Source: Cinclus cinclus (taxonomy: Eukaryota; Chordata; Aves; Passeriformes; Cinclidae). From it: 64,000 bases of DNA. Position 1 is the stretch's first letter. Every line of letters begins with the position of its first letter. Under the pieces are notes generated by a model. The model had not been told where the DNA came from, ran no database searches, and saw only the letters and a list, made by a program, of their open reading frames with translations. The stretch lies in assembly GCF_963662255.1 (NCBI RefSeq), contig NC_085046.1, forward strand, positions 135,637,392-135,701,391, written 5' to 3'. The translations under genes and the position numbers were made by a program. This document shows positions 1-12,589 of the stretch, one piece after another.

Positions 1-3000
1 GGAACAGATAGACAAAATAACCTTTTTGATATACTTCAACTTAAAGAGAAGCATTTGATCTCATTTACTCCATTAAATGAAGTGGCAGATGGCTGATGTA
101 CCAAAATATTTCAAAATTTCTCCTGAGAAAGTCATTGAAACGTACACAATATAACCTGTAGGACACTCTACTTTTCAAACTGACTCAGAAACTCATCAGT
201 TGCAGTCCAGTGTTTTTTGCTAGTTTAGGGCCACAGATTTTATATTGACAATACAGGGCATGAGATTGTTGTGAACTTAGCCAGTCTGGATTTGTTTTAA
301 CTGTGTTAAAAACTGTGTTGCAAATAGGAATTTTCTGCCTTAATTGTTTTTAGTTTGGTTGAGTTTATAGGAAGAGTAGTTATTCTCTGTAGAATGAACT
401 AGCTGTGACCCTGGAAGAAAAACATAGAAAAATGAGATGATACCACAGGTCTTAGATGGTCCCACACACTACACTGAGTTTCTGGTCACTGCAGCAGTGC
501 AATTTTGTGAATCAGATAAAAACAGTTTCATTGATAATAAACAGAACAGAAAAATTCAATATTTAGGAAACAAAGAGAGACAACTCAAACAGGCTGCATT
601 CAGCAAGTATAAAAAATAGACCCAAGAGGCCCAACTCTGATAAGGAAGAAAGCAACAGTATAAATTTCATTGTCTTCATGATTCATGACTTTGAACATTT
701 TACAGCTGGGTTTCTAAGAAGAGCATTGTCTCCAGGATTTCTAGCTTAGTGAAATATGCCGTGAAAGATGTAGGAAGGAGGTAATTACAAGCAAAAGAGA
801 AGTAGTCTTGAACTTCAGCTAACTAAAGAGTACAAGGAAGTTTAAATCTTCATGATGGGGTGTTTATCACCGTTTGAAACATGAAAACTAATTCAAAAGT
901 GTTCAGTAGGCAGCCAAAAAGGCTTCAGGTTTTGTGTATCTTTAACTACCTCCTCGGAGAACTGAAAGAAATGGGTGAAATCCCTTCCTTGGAATTTCTA
1001 GCTGAATGCTACCTAATGCTCCATGACTAATATTTTAAAATTATACTACAGTCAAGCATAAAAAAACAACATATACATGCATAAGAAACCATTTTTCTTC
1101 AAGTATTTGAGAGGGTTTCAGAAAGCAGCAGCTAGATTACAAAGCAGTACTGCTGGATAATTGACAATATAAATGATATAGAAATTTCATTAAAGTGGAC
1201 TAAAAAGTTTTTTTTTTCATATCTAATATCTATGTGTTTCATGGGTTTTAAATGTTTGAGACTTTTAAACAAATAATATAATTAAGTTATTCAAATTTTA
1301 ATTAATATATAATCTGTAAGCATATAATAAGATTAAATAAATAGTCCTGGGTCATCTCTTTTTTTCCTGAGGAATTTAACTTTGGTCCATCATCAGTATT
1401 TATTTAACCAGCAGGACAGGTTTTTCTCATTTCAAGTTTGGGGTGCAGTTGTTTGTTTATATACATTGTTATTTACTAACATTTTAGGTAAATTAGAGAT
1501 ACTAATGGCATAGCCTTATTAAGAAATCCTCATTCTGTTCATCCCTGTGCTAAAAATCAAATTAACATAATTTTTTTTCCAACGCAGCAAAAAAATCAGT
1601 GTATATTATTAAAATATTCTGATAAATCTTGTATCACTGCTAGTAGAATCATGCTTCTGTCTTATTCAAAATGAGCCACCAATCACAAATGGAGACAATA
1701 AGAACCACTTTGATAACAGTTTTCTGACTCAGATAACCTCAAAATGAAATATTAGAATACAGAGTGGAAAAAATCAGTAAGATCTGATAATTTTATGTAT
1801 TACCATGACAATTAACTTACTGGCTAATGTATAATAAAAATATGCATAAGCTTTTCTTTTTTTTAATTATTCTTTTTATAACTAATGAAACTCTGGAGGT
1901 TTGAGTTTTGTCTGTTTTCCAAAAAAAGGTTTATGTCACTTTATTTATTTATTTATTTCTTATGGTTTAGACTAATTTTTTAAAATATAATCAGACATGA
2001 GCTTATTAATGGAGATTGAGTCATGCTTAAATTTGATGCTTAACACTGCATTTCGGTTGTTCCTATATTGGAATGACTACAAAATCTATTAATGATCTGT
2101 TAAAATCTTGGAACATTATTTTAAATTCCTTGAATTGCAAAAATTATTTTGTTTATGATAGAATTTAACGTATCCCACTTCAAATGTCAAGTTCCACACA
2201 GAGGACATAACATTTCTTTGTTCTGTAACCCAATGAATTCCTTTTCATATTCACATCCATAGATGGCATGTGGGGGTATTCCAATACGTATGTAACAGAC
2301 AAAGATCAAGGAAACAGACCTAGCACAGTCAGCTTGAGCTTGGTATAGAATTTCACCCTGAGGTTTAAATCTGGACCAGTTTCTTTACTTACAAAGATTA
2401 TTGACTTCACATTTTATCAAACAATGTAGACAATGAGACTATCATTTAAGAGTTTCATAAAGTCTTTCAAAATACGTCTTTCCAAGTTTAATTAAAGCGA
2501 GCGGAATATGATTTATCAAACCTAAAATGCAATGAGGGTTGTATGCCATTGTGTCACAGAGACATCACTGAGGTTGCAAATAATCTAGGTATTGCCTAAA
2601 AATTACATAAATTCTTCATTCAGATGTTAGAAAATAAGATAATTTTGAACACAGGGCAAAAGTAGAAAAGCTGATGGAAATGGAAGCATACTTATGGAAC
2701 TCTGTTATGTGTGACTGTAGCACAACCTCCCTCCCATAACACTGCAATAAAGGTATTACAAAGCTACTGAGACTTTTAGAAGGAGATCATAATAAATCTA
2801 TTTATTCAGTTACCAATGTGGTGAACTCCTGAAGAATCTGTCTTCGAATTACTCATATTAATATAAAAAAAAATTGTTAATATTCTTGATGGAAGAAGAA
2901 TGATAATGTACTTAATTTACAACATAAATTAAAAGGAATGAACAAGATATGAGAATTGGAATATTATTCATGAAGGGATGGATAATCATTAGGGATGGTA

Positions 3001-6000
3001 AAAGAAGTATGAAATTCAGTGGAACAATGCCTGATTCTTTTATTTATGCTAATAAGAACAGGGGGCTCTTTGGATTGAAGCAGATGAGAAATAAGATCAG
3101 GATTTATGAACTGATAATAAGGTGGTTGTAATCTACCAACCTGATGAAACTTTGAAAGTAAACAAATGTAATGTCTGGATATACAATACAGATGTGAGGT
3201 AATATTATTGCCAATGTACAAAGCATTAATTTCAACTCATCTATGTAGTATGGATTACTGTTTCACCAATATTTAAGAAACATATATTTGACCCAGAAAA
3301 AATGAAGGAAAGCCTGTTAAAAAGTGCAGGGTAAAGAAATGTTTTTTAGAAAAAAGAAAAATAAATCTAAAAATTATTGCTTATGTAAAGTTGAAAAAGA
3401 AATGTAGGTTTCTTTCTATAATTAAACTAATGATGCAAATAGAAGGAGCTTAGGAAAATGAAGACAACAAAATAATACAAACTGTCAGTGGATAGGTTGT
3501 TTCTAAGAGAATAAAAATAAGAAATGAAGCACCAAATTATGAAAAACAGCATCAGATATGACTACTGTAGCTAGACAGGGAATTGGCCATACCTCTTGCC
3601 AGAATTTGCATCTGCTGCACAAGACCAGAAATTCCACAGGAGATTAAACAAGCATAGATGCTCTCTGTCTCAGATTGGACACATTTGTGTTATGAGTGGG
3701 GTTGGACTTCTAAAAATTGACAACATTTTCCTTTTAACTAAACCCCTAAAATTATGAGTGGTAGCTAATCTCCTGACCCACACAAAATAAGTTGATTCAT
3801 CATAATCCAGTTCCCAGAGTAGAGTTATATACCAGATTTGAAATTAAAACTATGAATTTAATCACACTTTTCTTCCTTTACAGCAGACATACACAAAACA
3901 TTAAATGACTCAGTATCATGCAGTTAGTAAAACCCTTTTATCCTAGTAGCAGATAGTTGCAGTCTGGGTTTGAAAGGTATTTGCAATAATAATCTCCCAC
4001 TGTATTTTCCCTTTGCTATTTTGGTTCATGTATTAAAATAAATAGATAAATTAATCAGGCTTTAAGTCAGCTACTCAGGAACTTTCACTCAGACACTGAA
4101 AATAAGTCATGACTTGTGAGAGACAGACAAGTACTGAGAATACCACAGAAATTCCCAGTAGGATCCCATATCATCAAAGGAAATTCTAATACAATATCTT
4201 GCTTTTTATTTATTCATGGTTTGTTTCACTAACAAAAAAAGAAGGGGCAAACAAAACCCCACCCATTATTCATATCTTGAAGCCAAACTTACAGGGATTT
4301 ACTTTAACAAACGCCTAAAATACTGTTATATAAAGTATACTGTAAAAATTTCAACATCTTGCATACCATCCTTACATATGGATATACAATACCCCGTAAG
4401 TAAATTCTTCATCTCTTTTAAGTAGATAGTTTAAATAACTTAGAAATGCCTAATGCTGATGAAATGTGTCTGGAGGCATTTTAAATTTCTGGTTACTTTA
4501 AATTCTTAAAAAGCCTTGATAACATAAACACGTATCACATTTGTGTCTTAGCTGGAATCACTGAGCAGTAGTTGCCAGAAGACAGTTTTTTCTTTTCATT
4601 TTGAATATACTCTATAACACATGTTGTTATGTATTCTTGCAAAATGTGATACCATAATTAATGAAATTGGCAAAACTCATAGATAAAAAGAGATGTTTTC
4701 ACATTTCCTTGCATTTTTTGTAAGGAAAACAAGGCAATAAAAGCTTTTCTTAAAAAGACTTTAGACCACTAAGCCATCTATACTTTTCAGTTACCTGAAA
4801 ATTGCACCACCTCTTTTTCATCCTCCATTATCATCAGTCATCCATGAAAAATCCAATGACCCATGGATGTAGCATTGATTATTCAGCTTTTTCTATTATA
4901 ATGTTCAGAGTGGGTATTAGCAAAATCTATCTTTAATTCCACTTCATTTTTGGGAGGAGAGACTTAAAAAAATTATTTATTTTTGAGGTTGTAAATACTT
5001 TGTGTTCAATCATAAACGTGAAGTAAAAGTAAAACTATCAATTTTTTTCCCACTAATTTCTTACTGGAATATCTTACAGAAGAAATAAAGATAGACCTTT
5101 TCTTAATGTGAAATCAACTTTAATGAATGAAGTTTGTCTTTATTTCAGATATAGAAGTGCCCTGCATCATTGTGCTTAAATGTCAGTGAACTACATAAGC
5201 TTTTTTAAATATGGAGTGTATGCGCCTTTCTCTTAAGTGCCATTGGCAGATATGTCAAGGAACATTTCCATCCATTCTTTGATCGTGAAGTTTTCTACAG
5301 TAGGAGTTTTATCACTGTCTCTCCACTCCATAAAATTTTCACATTTGGTATTTTGCTGCTATGAAAATGTTTGAAATCAATTCTAAAATATTATTGCCTG
5401 CCTTTGACATGAAAAAAAAATCTGTATTTTTATTTTCAATAAAAGCCTTTCACATTCTTTGAAAATTAAAAATGTCTTAAAAGAAACAAAACAAAACAAA
5501 ATTAAAATCTGTTGAGAGTGGTAGTGAATTTTCAGGCAGAGAGAGGATTCGGGACACTATCACATCCTGCTCCATATTCAAAAATGGAACAAGATCTTCA
5601 GAATACAGCTTCAGCAGTCACCTTAATCAACTCTTTCCTGAAATACAAGTGTCAAAACAATTGAGAAAGTGTTTAAAAATTCTTTATATGTTAAGCAATT
5701 CGCTGCAGGAAAACAAGTCCACAAAGGTAATTTAAAATTATTTTTCTCCTCAGTTTTCTAAATCGCTCAGAAAGAGAGCCAATAAAAATTATAGGATTTT
5801 ATAAAATAGTATTTTTATTGCTTATCTACAGTAATGCATTAACAAAATTTTTAGAACCTCCAAATAGGTTGCTATTTGCTAAACGTGTTTTATTCCATAC
5901 AAATAACTTAGTTTCTTGACAAAGAAGAGTCTCTAGAATACAGATAATTTACTTTAATTCTTAATTTAAGGCGCTGGATATACGACATGTTTGATAAGTG

Positions 6001-6642
6001 AAGGGGGAACAGCAGATTGCAGAGGGACTACTGAAGTATGGCAAATTCAAATGAAATGGTACATAATGGAACTCACATGAACTTGTGCTGATTTGCTGAG
6101 TTTCTACTGTTTATGAGAAAGCTGATAAAACCAGTAGGATTTACCTTGTCTGTGATCCTGGGTATTTAATTCATTTTGTTTGTTGATGAACTTTAACATG
6201 AAATACCTTCATAAAACCTTGGAACTAATTTGAATGGAATTAATTTTGACAACTTGCTTTTAGGTGGGCTAATTAGGTGAAAAATAAATTTTCCTCTCCT
6301 TCTTCCTTCAAAGGACATTGCTTGTGTGCCACTGTAAATTATATTCAGATTCAACTGGAAAATGCTAAATTTTGTCTGGATTTATTTTTTCTGTGTCATT
6401 TAGTGTATTTCACTTTAGAGAAAAAAAAATGATATTTTCTCAGTTATAGGTTTGGGGGTTTTTAAAAGTAAATTATTATTATATAAATAAAGGTTTAAAT
6501 AAAGTGTTTAATGTAGGGCATTTTCAAATCACAGAAAAAGGAAATAATATTCCAAAGTATTTAAAATGGAGTTCTGCTAGAAGATGCTCTGAAGTTTGAA
6601 ATTTTAGAATACTTCCACACTCATTTAAAGTGAGAGAGAATG
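1..6642. other. AT-rich unique DNA, no gene seen
   Basis: The sequence is AT-rich with many short poly-A and poly-T runs. Reading frames are short, start anywhere, and show no recognisable domain or splice-flanked exon. Small low-complexity tracts include a TTTA tetranucleotide run near 1940-1958 and an AAAAC run near 5484-5501. I see no LINE, LTR or RNA gene here. Old, highly decayed repeats could be missed by eye. Confidence 0.6.
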
Positions 6643-6740
6643 CAAAAAACCCCACAACAAAACCCAACCCACTCAAAACCCACCAAACCAAAACCAAAAC
6701 AAAACATAAAACCCCTAGACAATCTCCAACCCAACCCTGA
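6643..6740. repeat. Degenerate C/A-rich low-complexity tract
   Basis: About 100 bp is made almost only of A and C on the plus strand, in irregular AAACCC/CCAAAA blocks. The minus strand is therefore G/T-rich. Five runs of three or more C are spread through it, but with long spacers. The 80-codon minus-strand frame over it is a composition artefact, rich in Val, Leu, Gly and Trp. It could be a decayed microsatellite or the tail of a lost repeat. Confidence 0.6.
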
Positions 6741-6779
6741 AAATAAATTTGGGTTCTTACTACCATTGTCTGTGTAATC

Positions 6780-7175
6780 CCTTCCTTCTCAGATATTATT
6801 CTCAGATATATTCCTTCTCAGTTACCTGCTGTAACCCCTGCTGGCTAACACGCCCTGATGTATCAAGGCTTTCTTCCGTCCCAAGCCTTGATAAGCTGCA
6901 AAGCTCTGGCCAAGGGCTATGCACAAGAAGAGCAAACTCCACTGTTCCAAACCTTTGAAACACTGCAGGCCACATGCAAGTGCTGCTGCAGGGAGTCCTT
7001 AGGCTGTCCTGACACATCTTCTGTGAGCTGGTGCCTTACCAGCAGGGTGTATGACGCTGAACTGGGAGGTTTTGGTGGGCACGGTTCCCACCTTGTTTCA
7101 ATGGCTTTATCAGGCAATAATTGCACAGAACAAGTATTTGGAGACAAATTGAATGAGGTCTAACTCTTTCCAGGT
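6780..7175. other. GC-elevated patch of unknown origin with a perfect hairpin
   Basis: Base composition rises sharply above the AT-rich flanks for about 400 bp. The patch contains a perfect 10-bp inverted repeat (stem arms 6861-6870 and 6884-6893, 13-nt loop). A frame of about 100 codons runs through 6858-7163 on the plus strand, but its product resembles nothing I know and overlapping frames exist on the other strand. An old transposon or LTR fragment, or a retrocopy, is the likeliest explanation; I cannot assign a family. Confidence 0.35.
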
Positions 7176-9660
7176 ATGTTTTGAATGTGCTTTGTGGATT
7201 AGACACATCTCAGAAATCGGAAAAAAAGTGATTAGACATATCTAGAACTGAGTTCAGGTCATAATACAGCATATCAAGAACTATGCATCTATTTTTCTGC
7301 AGACTTTCAAGTTCTTAGAAAACCCTCAGATTAAAGAAGACATCAGTGGGTATTTTGCCTCTGAGTCAAGTAAAAACTTAACTTTCTGTTCTTTCTAGTT
7401 CATCTTCTCATAGAACACATTGGATCTAAATCTCAAACATTTTGATAAGAAAATAACTGCTTTGAAACCTAACATGTTACATCAATTAGTTTCTTTGTGC
7501 CACATTTTGGATTAGTCATAAAGTAAAGCCCAGGATCTTTTGTCAAATCCTGAAGTGTGCTAAAATGGTGATCCCTATGTTAGGTCTACAATAAAAACTA
7601 AATCCACTGGAGTTTATAGATCTGCTTTATGATCAAGGCTTTTAGCAAATTTGGATCTATAGCAAAGAAAAGGGCTGTCTGTAGTCAGAATGTTATCTCA
7701 TCAAAAGCAGGTTTTTTTATATTTAAAGTGTATATTCCTCTGGAATTTAGTGTAATGCATTCTTTTTTTTTTTCATATTTCAAAATGTTGTTACAACTTT
7801 CTTAAACTTCTGTACCACAGGCTACTTGGTAAACCTGGATATCTGTAACCTAAGTTGTTTCCTTGGTTGTTTGGCATCTGAAAGCCCTGAGAATTCATGT
7901 TCCATTTGGAGCTTAGATAATCTCTAAATCTCTGAGGAAAACCCATCTGGATCTACCACTGCCAAACTTACTAAGCCTCTCACTTCAGATCAAACTCTGT
8001 GGCTTTCTTTAAATTCACAAAGTTAGCCATCCATGTTAGAACTTTCTAAAAAGCTAAATAAAATCAGCATTCTCTTCAGATCCCCAAATGCTCCTAGCAG
8101 CAAAAACATTGACAATAACATCAGTTTTACTAAGAGCTACTAGGAAATGTCTTGCCCACAGAAATATTTTGTAGTTAATTTTATTTAATTTTGATCAAAG
8201 GCATAGTGCAAAAAAATGAAATTGTACCTAAGCTTAATATCTTATGTTTCTCTACAATCCTAAATGATTAAGGCCTCATGACATGATCTTTAGATCTTGA
8301 CATGAAAATTTCCACCCCCTTCCACCCTTAACATATCACATGCATAGACACACCTAATGAAAAAAGAAGCTTAATTAAAGTTTCCAGTCATCTGTTTAGC
8401 ACCATGCTTAATATAATGCAAAAAAAATTAAAATAGAGTGCAGCAACTCATTTAACAGAGACGTCTAAGCACACTGAAACAAATGGCTAAGATTAATTTA
8501 ATACAAGCATTTGGTTCTTAGTCGAAAATGGTTTTTCCTTTATTCTTCCTCAGCTTTCGGTGCCTTTTCAAATCACATCCTGGAGTAGCTTCTCTTTTTT
8601 TCCAAAGTTGAACTGTGAGTATGCCATTTACCACATGATCTTTCTCTGCTCAAACTGATATGTTGTTCCTGCAAATTGTGTAACTATCCTTGTCTACACT
8701 TTGACAATAAGATCTTCTGTGACAAAGATTGTCATTAACTTTTTTCATTTGCTTAGTGTTTTAACTCCTCAAGGTGGATAAGGAGAGAAAAAGTTTCTAT
8801 TTTTTTTAACATTTTATGATAATTTTCTAATCTTCACTGTAATACATATGAGAAGGAGTTACTAATCTCAAGGAACTCCACAGCTATTTGTATCACATTA
8901 GGGTAAAATCTTTGAAATGACAGCTTTCCACCACAGCATAAAACCATGACTCAGAACCAAACACATCTTACCAGAGCCAGACATACTGTGTGCAACACTG
9001 GTGGCAATTTTTTACTTGGCAATAATAAATACAGTGTGTTCAGAAGCTTGATTAGACATAGCATATTGTCCTTCATAAAAGCAACATCCTCAGGGTAGAC
9101 CATGAAGGTCTGGCAAGACTTTCCTACCATTAGTAAACCTACAGTACACTCCTAGTTCATCTTTTATTTATTTACATTTTTGTCCATCTTTCCAGAAGCA
9201 CAGTTCCTGTAACAGATTTTTATTTTCATTTCTGTGCAAGATATCTTCCAAGAGAACGCGCATGTAGATTGTTAATGTGCAAATTACTATTAAACCTTCC
9301 TCCTTTTCTGAAGAACTCTCCTTTGTGACTTCATTGCTACACGTTTCAGGTGCATCACTTCTGGACAATACTTGATTTGCATAAGCCAAAAAAAAAGTGA
9401 AGAAACAGATTTTACATATGTATGCAGCTGTCAGTGAGGCAGAATATATTTTATTGGGCACATGGAAAACCCATTAAGAACATTCAATATGTCAAATTGC
9501 ATTCAGCTCAAGACTGCAGTCATCTTTGGTTTGCAGCTGGCAAGCAGTGATATCAATGCCAATTGCTACATCAAGAACAAGAACATACATATGCACACAC
9601 AGACATTTACCTGACATATGTGATATCACTTAAAACTCATAAAAATATATCCAGAAGTGC
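7176..9660. other. AT-rich unique DNA, no gene seen
   Basis: No coding region, RNA gene or clear repeat was recognised. The longest frame (9168-9461, minus, 97 codons) has no recognisable motif and uses residues typical of random AT-rich DNA. Confidence 0.55.
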
Positions 9661-10363
9661 TGTCTTGGTTTGAAAGACAGGTGTTTGCTAAGGAAAGCAG
9701 AAGCTTCCCCTTGGACTGAAAAAAAAAACGTGATTCTTCCGATTATTATAATTTTGGAATTAAGAGAGCTCTCAGGCAAAGATATGGGGGTAGGAATAAC
9801 AGTTCTTTACTAGTATATCTAACACGACAAACAAGAACAACAACAGCTATGAAATTACCCACAAACAGAACAGTAACTCAGTCCCAGTGTTTTTTGGCTG
9901 CAGGCACCTTTTCCCTGAGCTGCAGTTCCCGGTGCTGGGGGCGGGCGGGTCCCACAGAGCCGCAGGAGGGCTGGGGGTGATGGCAGAGCTGTCCCAGGGG
10001 GAGAGAGAGATGGAGAGAGAGCCCTCTGCTCACGGTGTGGGTCCTGGTGCTCAGTAGAGTGCTGGATGGTGGCAGTTCACAGCGAGAAGGCAGCCGGGCA
10101 GGGTCCGATGGTGGTTTCCCGACGCTGGGATGGCGGAGATGGAGGAGAGGCAGTGATCGTCCTTCTCGTCCGAACTCCGCGGGGGAAATGGGCCGAGGCC
10201 CAGCCTTCCGCTTCCTCTTCTGGCTGTTTGAATCTCGCGGGGCTTGCTTCTTCCCTCCCGTCCCCTCCCCCTTGTCACCAGGGCCCAGTCAACAGGTATC
10301 TTAGCATGACAATGGGGAAAATTCAACAGAGGGAAAAAAAAAAAAGAGAACTAACCGTCAACA
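9661..10363 (-). repeat. 3' LTR of the ERVL-like provirus
   Basis: The 703-bp LTR begins TG at 9661 and ends CA at 10363 on the plus strand. The boundaries come from alignment by eye with the solo LTR at 32665-33424: the first 20 bases, the block around the phrase ATAGGAATAACAGTTCT, and the right-hand CAACA end all correspond. In the element's own sense it starts at 10363. The plus-strand left end forms a 6-bp hairpin (TGTCTT, 7-nt loop, AAGACA) also seen in the solo copy. The central part is GC-rich with a run of G tracts at 9937-9977. No clear TATA box or AATAAA was found in the sense strand. Confidence 0.88.
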
Positions 10364-10389
10364 TTATTCACCCCGAATTTTCCCTTACC
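10364..10389 (-). other. Candidate polypurine tract
   Basis: Immediately before the 3' LTR in the element's sense, the strand reads mostly purines, with AAGGGAAAA and GGGGTG blocks. This is the expected place for the plus-strand primer of reverse transcription. The tract is interrupted by a few pyrimidines, so it is either diverged or only approximate. Confidence 0.6.
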
Positions 10390-10468
10390 ATCATGCTAAA
10401 TCAAATTAAAATCTTCAAATTATACACATCCATACAGTTACAGATACAGGCACAGTATTGTAGGTAGT

Positions 10469-11986
10469 TCACCCTAAAACAAGGTCTCCTTGGGGTATGC
10501 ATCGGGTCTTTCCATCCCTTTGCATCACCCACCAGGTATAACCTGGCCCTTGAGCAAAAACCACCCCACGAATTGGATTGTCTTTGCTGGAGGCAGGGTT
10601 CACCCAAACAGTTTTTCCTAGCATACCTCTTATATGCACCACTGGAACCTTGTCCCCATCTGGTGTTCTCAAGGGCTCAGACTGGGCAGGGCCTGCTCGA
10701 TTAGTGGAACCTCGGGTGTTCACTAACCATGTGGCCTTTGGTAGATTAATCTCCCAGTTCTTGAAAGTCCCCCCACCCAGTGCCTTCAAGGTGGTTTTAA
10801 GCAGCCCATTGCACCGTTCCACTTTCCCAGCCGCTGGTGCGTGATAAGGAATGTGGTACACCCACTCGATGCCGTGTTCTCTGGCCCAGGTGCTTATGAG
10901 GCTGTTCTTGAAATGAGTCCCATTGTCTGACTCAATTCTCTCAGGGGTACCATGTCTCCAAAGGACTTGTTTTTCCAGGCCCAGGATTGTGTTGCGGGCA
11001 GTGGCATGAGGCACAGGGTAGGTCTCCAACCATCCAGTGGTGGCTTCCACCATGGTCAGCACGTAGCGCTTGCCTTGGCGTGTCCAAGGCAGTGTGATGT
11101 AGTCAATCTGCCAGGCCTCCCCATACTTATATTTGGACCACCGCCCCCCATACCAGAGGGGCTTCACTCGCTTGGCTTGCTTGATGGCAGCACGCGTCTC
11201 ACAGTCATGGATAACCTGGGAAATACTGTCCATGGTGAGATCCACCCCTCGGTCTCGTGCCCACTTATAGGTAGCATCTCTGCCTTGGTGACCTGAGGCA
11301 TCGTGGGCCCATCGAGCCAGGAACAACTCTCCCTTGTGTTGCCAGTCTAAGTCTATCTGTGATACCTCTATCCTTGCAGCCTGATCTACTTGCTCATTGT
11401 GTTGGTGCTCCTCATTAGCCCGACTCTTGGGGACATGGGCATCTACATGACGGACCTTTACGGGGAGCTTCTCTACCCGACTGGCAATGTCTTTCCACTC
11501 ATCAGCAGCCCAGATTGGTTTTCCCCTACGTTGCCAGTTAGCTTTTTTCCATCTTTCCAGCCAGCCCCACAGAGCATTGGCTACCATCCATGAATCAGTG
11601 TAAAGGTAAAGCTTTGGCCACTTCTCTCTTTCAGCAATGTCCAGGGCCAGCTGGACGGCTTTGAGTTCAGCAAGTTGACTTGATCCACCTTCTCCTTCAG
11701 TAACTTGTGCAACCTGTCGTGTGGGGCTCCATACGGCTGCTTTCCACTTCCGGTTCATCCCCACGATGCGACAGGAACCGTCAGTGAAAAGAGCGTAGTG
11801 AGTTTCATCTGCTGGCAGTTGGTTGTATGGCGGGGCTTCATCAGCCCGGGTCACTTGTTCTTGCTCCTCTTCATCGGCAAGACCAAAATTTTCACCTTCT
11901 GGCCAGTTTGTAATTATTTCCAAAATCCCAGGGCGATTTGGGTTTCCGATACGGGCGAGCTGTGTGATGAGGGCAATCCACTTGCT
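10469..11986 (-). pseudogene. pol: pol: RNase H and integrase segment, open
   Basis: This is the longest intact frame of the provirus, open from just after a TGA at 11987-11989 to the pol stop. RNase H comes first: the acidic residues are an Asp in FTDGS (codon at 11782), Glu in AELKA (11668), Asp in YTDSW (11596) and a final Asp in NEQVDQ (11386). Integrase follows. Its zinc-binding domain has two His (11305 and 11290) and one Cys (11203), but the second Cys of the expected C-x2-C is Arg (11194). The catalytic core has Asp in WQIDY (11104), Asp in ESDNG (10927) and Glu in KVERCNG (10819), with 35 residues between the last two. A C-terminal domain with VWVNPA and GYTWWV ends the protein. The enzyme would cut the RNA of RNA/DNA hybrids and insert viral DNA into the host genome. 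Without RT in the same open frame, this copy cannot give a full Pol. Confidence 0.93.
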
Positions 11987-12589
11987 TCATGTGGAATCGG
12001 TGGCGTGGTGGGTAGAGGGGACCTTCCCTTTAAACATCCACCCCAGCACTGGTAGTCGGGGTGCCAGGAGGAGCTGTGCTTCTGTGCCAATCACTTCTGA
12101 GGCAGCTTGAAGTCCTTCATAAGCAGCCAAGATCTCCTTCTCTGTTGGGGTGTAGTTGGCTTCAGACCCTCTGTAACTTTGGCTCCAGAATCCCAGAGGT
12201 CGGCCTCGGGTCTCACCAGGTACCTTCTGCCAAAGGCTCCAGGACAAGCCCTTGTTCCTGGCTGCAGAGTAGAGCACATTCTTCACCTCTGGTCCCGTCC
12301 TGACTGGGCCGAGGGCTACAGCATGAGCGATCTCCTGCTTGATCTGGGCAAAGGCTTGCTGCTGCTCAGGGCCCCAGTGGAATTCGTTCTTCTTCCGGGT
12401 GACCAGGTAGAGGGGGCTCACGATCTGGCTGTACTCAGGAATGTGCATTCTCCAAAAGCCTATGGTACCTAGGAAAGCTTGTGTTTCCTTCTTGTTGGTT
12501 GGTGGAGACATCGCGGTGATCTTATTGATGACCTCAGTGGGGATTTGGTGCCGCCCGTCTTGCCACTTTACTCCCAGGAACTGGATCTC
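11987..12589 (-). pseudogene. pol: pol: RT thumb/connection and start of the RNase H region
   Basis: This segment lies between two in-frame TGA codons (12590-12592 and 11987-11989) in the same frame as the segments on both sides. It reads as the end of the RT domain and the connection subdomain: TQAFLGTIGFWRMHIPEYS is the conserved stretch after the palm, followed by a WGPEQQQAFAQIK motif and a YTPTEKEILAAYEG motif, both common in retroviral Pol. The frame then runs on to the TGA at 11987 without obvious disruption. The two stops, with no other break in between, point to single-base nonsense decay, not rearrangement. An ATG at 12511 falls inside the domain and is not a natural start. Confidence 0.9.

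Noticed and set aside
3690..3720. GGGGTTGGACTTCTAAAAATT as a CR1 remnant
   Set aside because: Only a short resemblance to the CR1 3' region with no tail or further alignment.
6524..6766. Val/Leu/Gly/Trp-rich minus-strand frame resembling a membrane protein
   Set aside because: Caused by the G/T-rich composition of the low-complexity tract.
10051..10467. Frames of 89-133 codons over the provirus 3' LTR
   Set aside because: They cross the LTR boundary or sit in its GC-rich core and show no known motif.
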